From positions 1 through 64,000 of the forward strand of contig NZ_CAMDLM010000017.1 in NCBI RefSeq assembly GCF_945901735.1: 64,000 nucleotides of DNA. The letters run 5' to 3'. Source of the DNA: Limnohabitans sp. Rim8. GTDB taxonomy: Bacteria; Pseudomonadota; Gammaproteobacteria; Burkholderiales; Burkholderiaceae_C. The first letter of the stretch is position 1; every line of letters begins with the position of its first letter. The notes below the pieces were generated by a model. The model did not search any database. It saw only the letters and a list, made by a program, of their open reading frames with translations, and was not told the DNA's origin. Below are positions 47,301-58,614 of this stretch, in pieces. The position numbers and the translations under genes are program-made.

Positions 47301-47336
47301 TGTCTATTTAAAATACAAGTGTATTTTTTATAGACA
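47301..47336. promoter_or_regulatory. 36-bp palindrome, probable enhancer (UAS) for the sigma-54 activator
   Basis: The outer arms TGTCTAT (47301-47307) and ATAGACA (47330-47336) and the inner arms AAAATACA (47310-47317) and TGTATTTT (47320-47327) share one centre, with 15 of 17 pairs matched. The centre lies about 150 bp before the predicted transcription start, a typical enhancer distance. TGTATTTTTT recurs at 47344. It begins three bases after the activator stop codon; a terminator role is less likely because the stem is AT-rich and has no T-tract after it. Confidence 0.65.
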
Positions 47337-47441
47337 AAGTCGGTGTATTTTTTTCAAACACATGGGTTAAAAGTATTTTCTAGCGGTCTCATTCCTCAGG
47401 CTTGACAAGGGTTTGCGTGACTTTGTCGTGGCTCTTGTGAT

Positions 47442-47457
47442 TGGCATGCAATGTGCT
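47442..47457 (+). promoter_or_regulatory. Sigma-54 (-24/-12) promoter
   Basis: TGGCATGCAATGTGCT matches the TGGCACG-N4-TTGCW consensus at all but two positions. The invariant GG (47443-47444) and GC (47455-47456) have the required 10-base spacing. It lies 52 bp before the start codon of the binding-protein gene and downstream of a gene for a GAFTGA-type activator. Confidence 0.8.
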
Positions 47458-47508
47458 TTTGTATTTTTGCGCCGCAAACCAGCGGTCAATTTACAAGGAG
47501 ACTCTCGC

Positions 47509-48696
47509 ATGTTCCGTCGACACCTCATTTCCTTGGCCGCACTGGCCGCCAGTTCCGTTGTGATGCCCGCCGCTCTGGCCCAAGGCAAGGACATCAAGAT
47601 CGCCCACATTTACAGCAAGACCGGCCCGCTGGAAGCCTATGGCAAGCAAACCCAAACCGGTTTGATGATGGGCCTGAGTTACGCCACGGGCGGTACCATG
47701 GAAGTGGCTGGCCGCAAGATCGTCGTGATCGAAAAAGACGACCAAGGCAAGCCGGACCTGGGCAAAAACCTGTTGGCTGCGGCCTATGGCGACGACAAGG
47801 TGGACCTGGCCGTGGGCCCGACCGCTTCGCCGGTGGCGCTGGCCATGCTGCCGGTGGCCGAAGAGTACAAAAAGATTTTGTTGGTCGAGCCTGCCGTGGC
47901 TGACTCGATCACGGGCGACAAGTGGAATAAATACATTTTCCGCACCGGACGCAACAGCAGCCAAGATGCGATTGCCAATGCCGTGGCGGTGGACAAAGAC
48001 GGTGTGAGCATCGTCACCATGGCGCAAGATTCGGCTTTTGGGCGTGATGGCGTCAAGGCCTTCAAGGACTCGGTCAAAAAAGCCAAGCTGGTGCATGAGG
48101 AGTACCTGCCGCCTGCCACCACCGACTTTACCGCCGGTGCACAGCGCATGATCGACAAGCTCAAGGGTCTGCCTGGACGCAAGATCATTTTCATCATCTG
48201 GGCCGGTGGCAACCCCTTCAAGATCGCCGACATGGACTTGAAGCGCCACGGCATCGAGATCGCCACCGGTGGCAACATCCTGCCCGCCATGGTGGCCTAC
48301 AAACAGTTTCCCGGTATGGAAGGCGCGGCTTACTATTACTTTGGCATGCCCAAGAACCCGGTGAACGACGCCATGGTGGCCTCGCATTACCAGCAGTTCA
48401 AGTCGCCCCCAGACTTCTTCACAGCCGGTGGTTTTTCTGCCGCCATGGCTTTGGTCACGGCATTGAAGAAGACCAACGGCGACACCAACACCAACAAGCT
48501 GATCAGCACCATGGAAGGCATGAGTTTTGACACGCCCAAGGGCAAGATGACCTTCCGCAAGGAAGACCACCAAGCCATGCAGAGCATGTACCACTTCAAG
48601 ATCAAGGTCGATCCGGCTTTTGCCTGGGGCGTGCCCGAACTGATCCGCGAGATCAAGCCCGAAGAGATGAACGTGCCGATTCGCAACAAACGCTGA
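47509..48696 (+). CDS. ABC transporter periplasmic substrate-binding protein (branched-chain amino acid/LivJ-type)
   Basis: A 395-residue type I periplasmic binding protein. The signal peptide MFRRHLISLAALAASSVVMP ends near AALAQ. The Peripla_BP_6 fold opens with IKIAHIYSKTGPLEAYGKQT and continues with DLAVGPTASPVALAMLPVAE and VSIVTMAQDSAFGRDGVKAF. ATG 47509 follows AAGGAG at 47495-47500. It is the first gene of the sigma-54 operon; a large palindromic stem-loop separates it from the ATPase genes. LivJ-type proteins bind amino acids, amides, urea or aromatic acids; the ligand here is unknown. Confidence 0.94.
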   Translation: MFRRHLISLAALAASSVVMPAALAQGKDIKIAHIYSKTGPLEAYGKQTQTGLMMGLSYATGGTMEVAGRKIVVIEKDDQGKPDLGKNLLAAAYGDDKVDLAVGPTASPVALAMLPVAEEYKKILLVEPAVADSITGDKWNKYIFRTGRNSSQDAIANAVAVDKDGVSIVTMAQDSAFGRDGVKAFKDSVKKAKLVHEEYLPPATTDFTAGAQRMIDKLKGLPGRKIIFIIWAGGNPFKIADMDLKRHGIEIATGGNILPAMVAYKQFPGMEGAAYYYFGMPKNPVNDAMVASHYQQFKSPPDFFTAGGFSAAMALVTALKKTNGDTNTNKLISTMEGMSFDTPKGKMTFRKEDHQAMQSMYHFKIKVDPAFAWGVPELIREIKPEEMNVPIRNKR

Positions 48697-48774
48697 TCGG
48701 GTTCGGCTCATGGCCGTGGCGGTCCTCTGGATCGCCACGCTTCGCTTGCGATGACGGCGGTGATCGTTTGAGTC

Positions 48775-48851
48775 TTGTAGGTCGGTGGCTTTAGCCCCGA
48801 CGTGCAGGCTGAGCAAAAGCCTTTGTCGGGGCTAAAGCCGCCGACCTACAA
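48775..48851. repeat. REP-like long inverted repeat between binding-protein and ATPase genes
   Basis: The left arm (48775-48801, TTGTAGGTCGG...GCCCCGAC) and right arm (48825-48851, GTCGGGG...CGACCTACAA) are 27 bases each with one G-T mismatch and a 23-base loop. Inside an operon, such a structure typically protects the upstream mRNA and lowers downstream expression, giving excess binding protein. It ends 16 bp before the next start codon. Its form suggests a dispersed genomic palindrome. Confidence 0.85.
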
Positions 48852-48867
48852 AAAATGATTTGACTCC

Positions 48868-49632
48868 ATGCTTGAAACCCAAAACCTGACCGTGCGCTTT
48901 GGCGGTCATGTGGCCGTGAACGCGGTCTCGTGCCGCTTTGAACCCGGCACGCTCACGGCCATCGTCGGCCCCAACGGCGCGGGCAAAACGACCTACTTCA
49001 ACCTGATTTCTGGGCAGTTGCCTGCCACCGCAGGCGCGGTGCACCTCAATGGGCAGGAATTGACCGGCTTGCCCGCATCGGCGCGCACCCGTGCCGGTTT
49101 GGGCAGGGCGTTTCAGTTGACCAATCTGTTCCCCAATTTGTCGGTCCTCGAAAACGTGCGCCTGGCCGTGCAGGCCACGAAAGAAGGCGCACACCGACGG
49201 GGCCTGAACCTGTGGAGCATCTGGAGCGATCACGCGGCCTTGACTCAGCGCGCTTTGGAGATTTTGCAATCCGTGACGATGACCGCACAGCAAGACGCCC
49301 CGGTGGCCAGTTTGTCGCATGGCGACCAGCGCAAGCTCGAAGTGGCGCTGCTCATGGCGCTGGAGCCTTCGGTCTACATGTTTGACGAGCCCACCGCAGG
49401 CATGAGCCACGACGAAGCGCCGGTGATCCTCGACCTGATTCGCCAATTGAAAAAAGACACAACCAAAACCATCTTGTTGGTGGAGCACAAGATGGACGTG
49501 GTGCGTGAGCTGGCCGACCGCATCATCGTGTTGCACAACGGCACCTTGGTGGCCGATGGCGAGCCCAATGAAGTGATGGCTTCGCCCATCGTGCAAGAGG
49601 CTTACATGGGCAAAGCCAGGGTGGCTGCATGA
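48868..49632 (+). CDS. ABC transporter ATP-binding protein (LivG-like)
   Basis: A 254-residue ATPase of the branched-chain amino acid type. Walker A is VGPNGAGKTTYF, followed by the LivG-style insertion (FQLTNLFPNLSVLENVRLAV). The signature region reads SLSHGDQRKLEVALLMALEP, where LSHGDQ replaces the usual LSGGQ, a variant seen in LivG-type proteins. Walker B is YMFDEPTAGM and the switch His is in LLVEHKMDVV. It overlaps the LivF-like gene by ATGA. It pairs with the next ATPase to power uptake. Confidence 0.94.
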   Translation: MLETQNLTVRFGGHVAVNAVSCRFEPGTLTAIVGPNGAGKTTYFNLISGQLPATAGAVHLNGQELTGLPASARTRAGLGRAFQLTNLFPNLSVLENVRLAVQATKEGAHRRGLNLWSIWSDHAALTQRALEILQSVTMTAQQDAPVASLSHGDQRKLEVALLMALEPSVYMFDEPTAGMSHDEAPVILDLIRQLKKDTTKTILLVEHKMDVVRELADRIIVLHNGTLVADGEPNEVMASPIVQEAYMGKARVAA

Positions 49633-50354
49633 GCACCCACCTGCTGACCCTCGAAGGCGTGCACACCCACATCGGGGCGTACCACATCCTGCACGGGGTG
49701 GACTTGGTTGTGCCGCGTGGTGAACTGACCTTGCTTTTGGGCCGCAATGGCGCGGGCAAGACCACCACGCTGCGCACCATCATGGGCCTGTGGCCCGCCT
49801 CGCAAGGGCGCATCACGTTGGGTGGTGAAGACATCACACAGCTCCACACGCCCGCCATTGCGCAAAAAAACGTCGCCTATGTGCCCGAAAACATGGGCAT
49901 CTTTTCGGACCTGACCGTCAAAGAAAACATGCTGCTGGCCGCCCGCAGTGCCCAGCATGCGGCGCAGATGGACGAAGCGCGGCTGCAATGGATTTTCAAA
50001 CTTTTCCCACCCGTGGAAAAGTTTTGGAACCACCCGGCGGGCAAATTGTCGGGTGGGCAAAAACAGATGCTGTCCGTGGCGCGTGCCATTGTGGAGCCGC
50101 GTGATTTGCTGATCATCGATGAGCCCAGCAAGGGCCTGGCCCCGGCCATCATCCAGAACATGATCGACGCCTTTCAACAACTGAAGGCCAGTGGCGTGAC
50201 GATTTTGCTGGTGGAGCAAAACATCCACTTTGCCCAACAGTTGGGCGACAGCGTGGCGGTGATGGACAACGGCCGTGTGGTGCATGCAGGCCGCATGCAG
50301 GCGCTGACCGAGGACACAGCTTTGCAGCAATCCTTGTTGGGGCTGGCTTTATGA
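49629..50354 (+). CDS. ABC transporter ATP-binding protein (LivF-like)
   Basis: A 241-residue ATPase. Walker A is LGRNGAGKTTTLRTIMGLWP, the signature is KLSGGQKQMLSVARAIVEPR, Walker B is LLIIDEPSKGLAPAI and the switch His lies in the terminal part of VEQNIHF. The LivF-type EDI and VPENMGIFSDLTVKENM segment is present. It is joined to both neighbours by 4-bp ATGA overlaps, so the four membrane-complex subunits are likely made in balanced amounts. Confidence 0.94.
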   Translation: MSTHLLTLEGVHTHIGAYHILHGVDLVVPRGELTLLLGRNGAGKTTTLRTIMGLWPASQGRITLGGEDITQLHTPAIAQKNVAYVPENMGIFSDLTVKENMLLAARSAQHAAQMDEARLQWIFKLFPPVEKFWNHPAGKLSGGQKQMLSVARAIVEPRDLLIIDEPSKGLAPAIIQNMIDAFQQLKASGVTILLVEQNIHFAQQLGDSVAVMDNGRVVHAGRMQALTEDTALQQSLLGLAL

Positions 50355-51337
50355 AATTGTTTCAAGACGTGGACATCCGTCCTTTGCTGCTCGTGCCGGT
50401 GCTGGCCTTGCTGGCGTTTCCCTTGATCGGCTCGGGCTCAACCTGGCTCACGCTCACGGTGGCGGGTCTGGCCATGGGCATGATCATCTTCATCATGGCC
50501 TCGGGCTTGACGTTGGTGTTTGGCTTGATGGATGTGCTCAACTTTGGCCATGGTTTGTTCATCGCGCTGGGCGCTTTTGTGGCCACCAGCGTGCTGGGTG
50601 CCATGGGCGACTGGACGGGCTCGGGCGAGTGGTGGCGCAACATGGTGGCGGTGCTGCCCGCGATGCTGATTGCCATGGCCGTGGCAGCCGCTGTGGGGCT
50701 GGCATTTGAACGCTTCATCGTGCGGCCCGTTTATGGCCAGCACCTCAAGCAAATTTTGATCACCATGTGCGGCATGATCATTGGCGAGGAACTCATCAAG
50801 GTCATCTGGGGGCCGCTGCAGATTGCTTTGCCTTTGCCCGAGGCCATGCGTGGCTCGGTGCTGTGGGGCGACGCCGCGATTGAAAAATACCGATTGCTGG
50901 CGGTGGTGGTGGGTTTGGCGGTGTTGGCCCTGCAGATGTGGGTGCTTGGTCGCACCAAGATCGGTCTGTTGATCCGTGCAGGCGTTCAGGACCGTGAGAT
51001 GGTCGAGTCGCTGGGCTACCGCATTCAGCGCCTGTTTGTGGGCGTGTTCGTGGTGGGCAGTGCATTGGCCGGCTTGGGCGGCGTGATGTGGGGCCTGTAC
51101 CAGCAAAACGTGGTGCCGCAAATGGGCGCGCAGGTCAACGTGCTGATTTTCATCGTCATCATCATTGGCGGGTTGGGCTCCACGGGCGGTGCTTTGATCG
51201 GGGCTTTGCTGGTGGGCCTGATGGCCAACTACACCGGTTTTTTGGCGCCCAAGGTCGCGCTGTTTTCCAACATCGCGCTGATGGCGGCGATCTTGCTGTG
51301 GCGGCCGCAGGGGGTCTACCCCGTGGCCAACCGTTGA
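50351..51337 (+). CDS. ABC transporter permease (LivH-like)
   Basis: A 328-residue inner-membrane permease with about eight to nine helices. Family landmarks are ASGLTLVFGLMDVLNFGHGL (LivH-type entry helix), GMIIGEELIKVIWGPLQIAL and the EAA-like loop GIRAGVQDREMVESLGYRIQ region preceding VFVVGSALAGLGGVMWGLYQ. It overlaps the LivF-like gene by ATGA and is followed by the LivM-like gene after 10 bp. Confidence 0.94.
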   Translation: MKLFQDVDIRPLLLVPVLALLAFPLIGSGSTWLTLTVAGLAMGMIIFIMASGLTLVFGLMDVLNFGHGLFIALGAFVATSVLGAMGDWTGSGEWWRNMVAVLPAMLIAMAVAAAVGLAFERFIVRPVYGQHLKQILITMCGMIIGEELIKVIWGPLQIALPLPEAMRGSVLWGDAAIEKYRLLAVVVGLAVLALQMWVLGRTKIGLLIRAGVQDREMVESLGYRIQRLFVGVFVVGSALAGLGGVMWGLYQQNVVPQMGAQVNVLIFIVIIIGGLGSTGGALIGALLVGLMANYTGFLAPKVALFSNIALMAAILLWRPQGVYPVANR

Positions 51338-51347
51338 AGGGCAGGGC

Positions 51348-52451
51348 ATGTTGAACCGTTTGATTTCCAACGACCAGCCGCGCAGCCGTTTGCTCGCTGC
51401 GGTTCTGATTGTGATTTTGTTGGGCTTGGCCTTCGCACCTTTTTTGTTCCCGGGGGTCAAGGCCTTGTCGGTGGCGGCCAAGGTGTTGATTTTTGTGGTG
51501 CTCGTGGTGGGCTTTGATTTGCTGTTGGGCTACACCGGCATCGTGAGTTTTGCCCACACCATGTTCTTCGGCATTGGGGCCTATGGCATCGCGATCGCGT
51601 CGAACACCTGGGGGCCAACGTGGAGCGCTATTGGCTTGGGTTTTGCGCTGTCCTTGGGGATCACGCTGGTTTTTTCTTTGGCCATTGGCTTGTTTTCGCT
51701 GCGGGTGCGGGCGATTTTTTTCGCCATGATCACGCTGGCCGTGGCCGCTGCTTTCCAGACGCTGGCCTCGCAGTTGTCGGACTTCACGGGGGGCGAAGAC
51801 GGCTTGAGTTTCAAGGTGCCCGAACTCCTGTCGCCGGGCACCGAATTCAGTGATGCGCCGTTTTGGGGGGTGTCCCTTGACGGGCGTTTGCTGTCGTACT
51901 ACCTGTTGTTTGTGCTGGCCTTGGGCATGCTGCTGGCCATGCTGCGCATCGTCAACTCGCCGTTTGGCCGAGTGCTGCAAGCGATTCGCGAAAACGAATT
52001 TCGGGCCGAAGCGATTGGTTACCGGGTGGTGGTGTACCGCACGCTGTCGAGCGTGCTGTCGGCCTTGTTTGCCTGCGTGGCCGGTGTCATGCTGGCGCTT
52101 TGGTTGCGCTACAACGGGCCCGACACATCGCTGAGTTTTGAAATCATGATGGACGTGCTTTTGATTGTGGTGATCGGCGGCATGGGCACGGTGTATGGCG
52201 CGGCCATTGGCTCAGTGCTATTTTTGCTGGCGCAAAGTTATTTGCAAGACCTGTTGCGCCTGGCCAGTGAGGCGGCTGTCGCCTGGCCTTTGTTGTCGGC
52301 CTTGTTGTCACCCGACCGCTGGTTGCTGTGGTTGGGCTTGCTTTTTGTGCTGTCGGTTTACTACTTTCCTACCGGGGTGGTGGGGCGCTTGCGCTCTCTC
52401 GCCACCTTGAAGATGGCGACCCCAAAGCCAGGCCGGGAGGAGGCGTCATGA
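51348..52451 (+). CDS. ABC transporter permease (LivM-like)
   Basis: A 367-residue permease with about ten membrane segments. GFDLLLGYTGIVSFAHTMFF matches the conserved LivM entry segment, and VLQAIRENEFRAEAIGYRVV is the cytoplasmic coupling loop that docks on the ATPases. An extended periplasmic loop (FTGGEDGLSFKVPELLSPGT) is usual for LivM. It overlaps the hydrolase gene by ATGA. Confidence 0.94.
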   Translation: MLNRLISNDQPRSRLLAAVLIVILLGLAFAPFLFPGVKALSVAAKVLIFVVLVVGFDLLLGYTGIVSFAHTMFFGIGAYGIAIASNTWGPTWSAIGLGFALSLGITLVFSLAIGLFSLRVRAIFFAMITLAVAAAFQTLASQLSDFTGGEDGLSFKVPELLSPGTEFSDAPFWGVSLDGRLLSYYLLFVLALGMLLAMLRIVNSPFGRVLQAIRENEFRAEAIGYRVVVYRTLSSVLSALFACVAGVMLALWLRYNGPDTSLSFEIMMDVLLIVVIGGMGTVYGAAIGSVLFLLAQSYLQDLLRLASEAAVAWPLLSALLSPDRWLLWLGLLFVLSVYYFPTGVVGRLRSLATLKMATPKPGREEAS

Positions 52452-53314
52452 GCTGCACGTCCCACTATGTTCAATGCGCCGGGCTGGAAATCCATTACAC
52501 CGATTGGGGCAAGGCCGAAAAAGGCACGGTGATCGCTTGGCACGGCCTGGCCCGCACGGGCCGCGACATGGACGAGTTGGCCGCGCACCTGGGTGCACGC
52601 GGCTGGCGCGTGATTTGCCCCGACACGGTGGGGCGCGGGTTGTCGCAGTGGAGCGCCGACCCTGAAAACGAATACTGCCTGGCCTTTTACGCCCGCCTAG
52701 CGCGAGAGCTGATGGAGGGCCTGCAGCTGCGGGCGGTGCATTGGGTCGGCACCTCGATGGGCGGGGCGATTGGTACGCTGTGCGCTGCAGGCCTGGCAGA
52801 GCCCACGCTCAAGCACCGCATTTTGAGTTTGACGTTGAACGACAACGCGCCCGAGTTGGCGTCTGCAGCCATTGAGCGCATCAAGACCTACGCGGGCAGT
52901 CCGCCGAGCTTTGCCTCGGTGACCGAGTTGGAGGCTTTTTTGCGGCAGGTCTACCAGCCTTTCGGTTGGCTCAGTGATGTGCAATGGCGTCGCCTGACCG
53001 AGACCTCGGTGCGACGCCTGCCTAACGGCCGCATCACGCCGCATTACGACCCGGCCATGGCGGTGCAGCTGACGGTGCACCCGAACGACTACCTGATCTG
53101 GCCGCACTATGACGCCCTGAATTTGCCCGTGCTGCTGCTGCGAGGCGTGGCTTCGGATTTGGTATTGCCCGAAACCGCGGCCCAAATGCACCGCCGAGGT
53201 CCAGGCGCACGCGGTTTACTCCAACACATTGAGGTGCCGGGCTGCGGTCACGCCCCTGCGCTGAATGTGCTGCAACAGTTGGAATGGGTGACCGATTTCA
53301 TCGAATCGGTGTGA
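52448..53314 (+). CDS. Alpha/beta-fold hydrolase linked to the transporter operon
   Basis: A 288-residue alpha/beta hydrolase starting at ATG 52448 inside the LivM-like stop (ATGA). The oxyanion region is IAWHGLARTGRDMDELA. The nucleophile elbow GTSMG has Ser103 (VHWVGTSMGGAIG), an acid is expected near GVASDLVLPE, and the catalytic His lies in VPGCGHAPALN. The strict coupling to the permease suggests that it hydrolyses the imported compound, an ester, lactone or amide, once inside. No signal peptide is seen, so it should be cytoplasmic. Confidence 0.9.
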   Translation: MSCTSHYVQCAGLEIHYTDWGKAEKGTVIAWHGLARTGRDMDELAAHLGARGWRVICPDTVGRGLSQWSADPENEYCLAFYARLARELMEGLQLRAVHWVGTSMGGAIGTLCAAGLAEPTLKHRILSLTLNDNAPELASAAIERIKTYAGSPPSFASVTELEAFLRQVYQPFGWLSDVQWRRLTETSVRRLPNGRITPHYDPAMAVQLTVHPNDYLIWPHYDALNLPVLLLRGVASDLVLPETAAQMHRRGPGARGLLQHIEVPGCGHAPALNVLQQLEWVTDFIESV

Positions 53315-53392
53315 ACAGATAGGAATTCAATCGGTGCGGATGGCCTGCTGTGGCGCTCAAGTTCAAGCCCATTGCCAATGCGGTGCTGGGTG

Positions 53393-54073
53393 TCAGGGCG
53401 CTGAGCGCTGCGCCACAAGTCGGCTGAACAACTTGTGTTCGCAGGCGGGGTCGCTGCAGTCGTTGCATTGCCACACGCTGCGGCCCTGGTTGATCGCGAA
53501 CTGGGCTTGATCGCGGAGGTGTTGAGCAGATGCATCCTCGCCCGCCAAACCCAATGCCAGCAAGGCGTTGTTCAAGCGCTGTGGCCCTTGGCCATACACC
53601 ACCCGATAGGCCAAGCCTGAGCGCTCCAGCGCTTGCCGCACCAAGGTGTCGACTGGGCCGCGTACCTGGGGGCCATCGCGTTGCAGGCCATCGGCCACCC
53701 AAGGCAGGTCCAGCCCCATGACCAAGGTGATGTCGTACAGGGTCTGGTGCGCCAAAGCCATCGGGTAGAGGCGCTCGTCATCAAACAGAAGGTGGCTGTA
53801 GACGGCGGTCATCAGGGGCGTGGTGTCAGACAAAAGCCAGGTGTCGGGCGCTTGCTGGGCCATGGGGTGCGCGCAATTGGCTTGCTGCTGCGCGATGGCC
53901 ATTTGCTCGTGGCGCTGAGGGGTACGGCCTGCGCGGTCGCACCAGTGGCGCAGCACTTCGTCCACCGTGTGCACCGCTTGGCCGCGTGCGCGCAAAACAT
54001 CCGCCAGTGCCGAGGTGATCCAGCTTTTGCCGGTGCTTTCAGCACCCACAATGGCGACGCGAAGGGCGTTCAT
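53393..54073 (-). CDS. NadR-like AAA ATPase/kinase
   Basis: A 226-residue P-loop protein resembling the C-terminal ribosylnicotinamide-kinase part of NadR. The P-loop is IVGAESTGKSWITSALADVL (residues 8-27), an EVLRHWCDR segment follows, and WLLSDTTPLMTAVYSHLLF is the Walker B-like region. The NMN adenylyltransferase and HTH domains of full NadR are missing. A C-terminal QCNDCSDPACEHKL with three Cys and one His could bind a metal. It is the last gene of the pyrG-to-ftsB run, 34 bp after ftsB. A nucleoside kinase role is likely but unproven. Confidence 0.75.
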   Translation of the reverse strand: MNALRVAIVGAESTGKSWITSALADVLRARGQAVHTVDEVLRHWCDRAGRTPQRHEQMAIAQQQANCAHPMAQQAPDTWLLSDTTPLMTAVYSHLLFDDERLYPMALAHQTLYDITLVMGLDLPWVADGLQRDGPQVRGPVDTLVRQALERSGLAYRVVYGQGPQRLNNALLALGLAGEDASAQHLRDQAQFAINQGRSVWQCNDCSDPACEHKLFSRLVAQRSAP

Positions 54074-54107
54074 GTCGCCGCTGGCATCCGCCCGATGGGC
54101 TGGTGGT

Positions 54108-54383
54108 TCATTTGGCGATCTGCACGAAAATTTCGTTGGCCTTGACCATGCCCAGTTCCTGCCTTGCCCGATCTTCCACCATGTTCAGGCCTTCTTTGAG
54201 GTCGTTGACTTCGGCGCTCAGTTGCTCCATGCGGCGGCGGGCTTCTTCGTTGGCCTGCTTTTGCTGCGCCAGCTCTTGCCGCAACTCACGCACATGCGGC
54301 AGGCTGCCCGGGCCGAACCACAGTTGTGCTTGCACGATCGCCAGCAGGGCGAACAGCAGGAGCGGGACCAGGCGGGTGCCCAT
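54108..54383 (-). CDS. ftsB: Cell division protein FtsB
   Basis: A 91-residue bitopic protein of the FtsQLB complex. There is one membrane segment (residues 5-20, LVPLLLFALLAIVQAQLWFG), then a leucine/Gln-rich coiled coil (about 30-68), then the FtsB hallmark DLKEGLNMVEDRARQELGMV. Length and position right after eno are as in most beta- and gammaproteobacteria. Confidence 0.95.
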   Translation of the reverse strand: MGTRLVPLLLFALLAIVQAQLWFGPGSLPHVRELRQELAQQKQANEEARRRMEQLSAEVNDLKEGLNMVEDRARQELGMVKANEIFVQIAK

Positions 54384-54393
54384 GACTGAATGC

Positions 54394-55689
<1,296 letters not shown>

Positions 55690-55730
55690 TCAAAAATGAA
55701 AAATAAAACGGGCATGCAGCAGCCCAAAAA

Positions 55731-56018
55731 TCAAACGCCTTCGACGGCCACCATCCGCATGATGGCCGCGCCTTCCCGGGCTTCGCGGGCTTTGAGGTAT
55801 TCGGGCAGTTCGTAAAAAGCTTTGGCGGCTTCAAAAGAAGGAAACTTCAGGACGACGATGCGTTCGGGCGCCCAGTCGCCTTCGAGCACTTGCACTTGGC
55901 CACCGCGCACGCAAACTTCTGCACCAGCGGTTTTCATGGCGGCTGTCGACCATTTTTTGTATTCTTCGTACTGCACCGGGTTGGTGACTTGAACGTGGGC
56001 AATGACGTAAGCGCTCAT
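55731..56018 (-). CDS. DUF1330 family protein
   Basis: A 95-residue ferredoxin-like (dimeric alpha/beta barrel) protein. [20 protein letters not shown] at the start and [20 protein letters not shown] in the middle are the DUF1330 hallmarks. ATG 56018 overlaps the kdsA TGA (ATGA), so it is translated with kdsA. No biochemical role is known for the family. Confidence 0.9.
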   Translation of the reverse strand: MSAYVIAHVQVTNPVQYEEYKKWSTAAMKTAGAEVCVRGGQVQVLEGDWAPERIVVLKFPSFEAAKAFYELPEYLKAREAREGAAIMRMVAVEGV

Positions 56019-56869
56019 GAGAAATCGTCCTCTAAAAATGGGTTCTTTTTGGTGATGGCATCGAGCTGCACCAGCGTCTCGAGCAGGGCTTTCATTTTGC
56101 CCAGGGGCACAGCGTTCGGGCCATCGGACCAAGCCTCCGCGGGCATGGGATGGGTTTCCATGAAGAGACCTGCCACCCCCACGGCCACGCCTGCGCGGGC
56201 CAGCACGGGCACCATGTCCCGGGCGCCGCCGCTGCTGGTGCCTTGGCCACCCGGTTTTTGCACCGAGTGGGTCACGTCAAACACCACCGGTGCGCCAGTT
56301 TTGCGCATTTCGGCCAGGCTCGTCATGTCGGCCACGAGGTTGTTGTAGCCAAAGCTCACACCGCGCTCACAGGCCAGAAAGTTGTCTTCGGGCAGACCAA
56401 CTTCTCGCGCAGCACTGCGGGCCTTGTCGATGACGTTCTTCATGTCCCAAGGGGCCAAAAACTGACCTTTTTTGATGTTGACCGGCTTGCCCGACTGCGC
56501 CACGGCGCGGATGAAATCGGTCTGGCGGCACAAAAAGGCGGGGGTCTGCAGCACATCGACCACGCTGGCCACGGTTTTGACTTGCGATTCGTCGTGTACA
56601 TCGGTCAGGATCGGAACACCGATCTGGCGGCGCACCTCATCCAAAATTTTCAGGCCCGCATCGATGCCCACGCCGCGCTGGGTATGCCCTGAGGAGCGGT
56701 TGGCTTTGTCGAACGAGCCTTTGTAGATGAGCGGGATGCCCAGCGCCGAGCAAGCCTCTTTGAGGCGGCCCGCCACCTCGATGGACATCTCCAGGCCTTC
56801 GATCGAGCAGGTGCCCGCGATCAAAAAGAAGGGCCGGTGCAGGCCAACGTCAAATCCGCAAAGTTTCAT
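56015..56869 (-). CDS. kdsA: 3-deoxy-8-phosphooctulonate synthase (KDO8P synthase)
   Basis: A 284-residue TIM-barrel aldolase that condenses arabinose 5-phosphate with PEP for lipopolysaccharide inner-core KDO. The opening [15 protein letters not shown], then [26 protein letters not shown]-like [20 protein letters not shown] and [15 protein letters not shown] give a full set of family motifs. It is 21 bp after pyrG and coupled to the DUF1330 gene. Confidence 0.97.
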   Translation of the reverse strand: MKLCGFDVGLHRPFFLIAGTCSIEGLEMSIEVAGRLKEACSALGIPLIYKGSFDKANRSSGHTQRGVGIDAGLKILDEVRRQIGVPILTDVHDESQVKTVASVVDVLQTPAFLCRQTDFIRAVAQSGKPVNIKKGQFLAPWDMKNVIDKARSAAREVGLPEDNFLACERGVSFGYNNLVADMTSLAEMRKTGAPVVFDVTHSVQKPGGQGTSSGGARDMVPVLARAGVAVGVAGLFMETHPMPAEAWSDGPNAVPLGKMKALLETLVQLDAITKKNPFLEDDFS

Positions 56870-56890
56870 GAAGGTGTCCTGTGAGGGAAA

Positions 56891-58591
<1,701 letters not shown>

Positions 58592-58614
58592 TCACGTCTG
58601 CTACATTTCTCAGC

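Noticed and set aside
48775-48851. Palindrome between binding-protein and ATPase genes as a Rho-independent terminator
   Set aside because: Although A residues follow it, there is no T-tract on the coding strand, and the downstream genes would lack a promoter.
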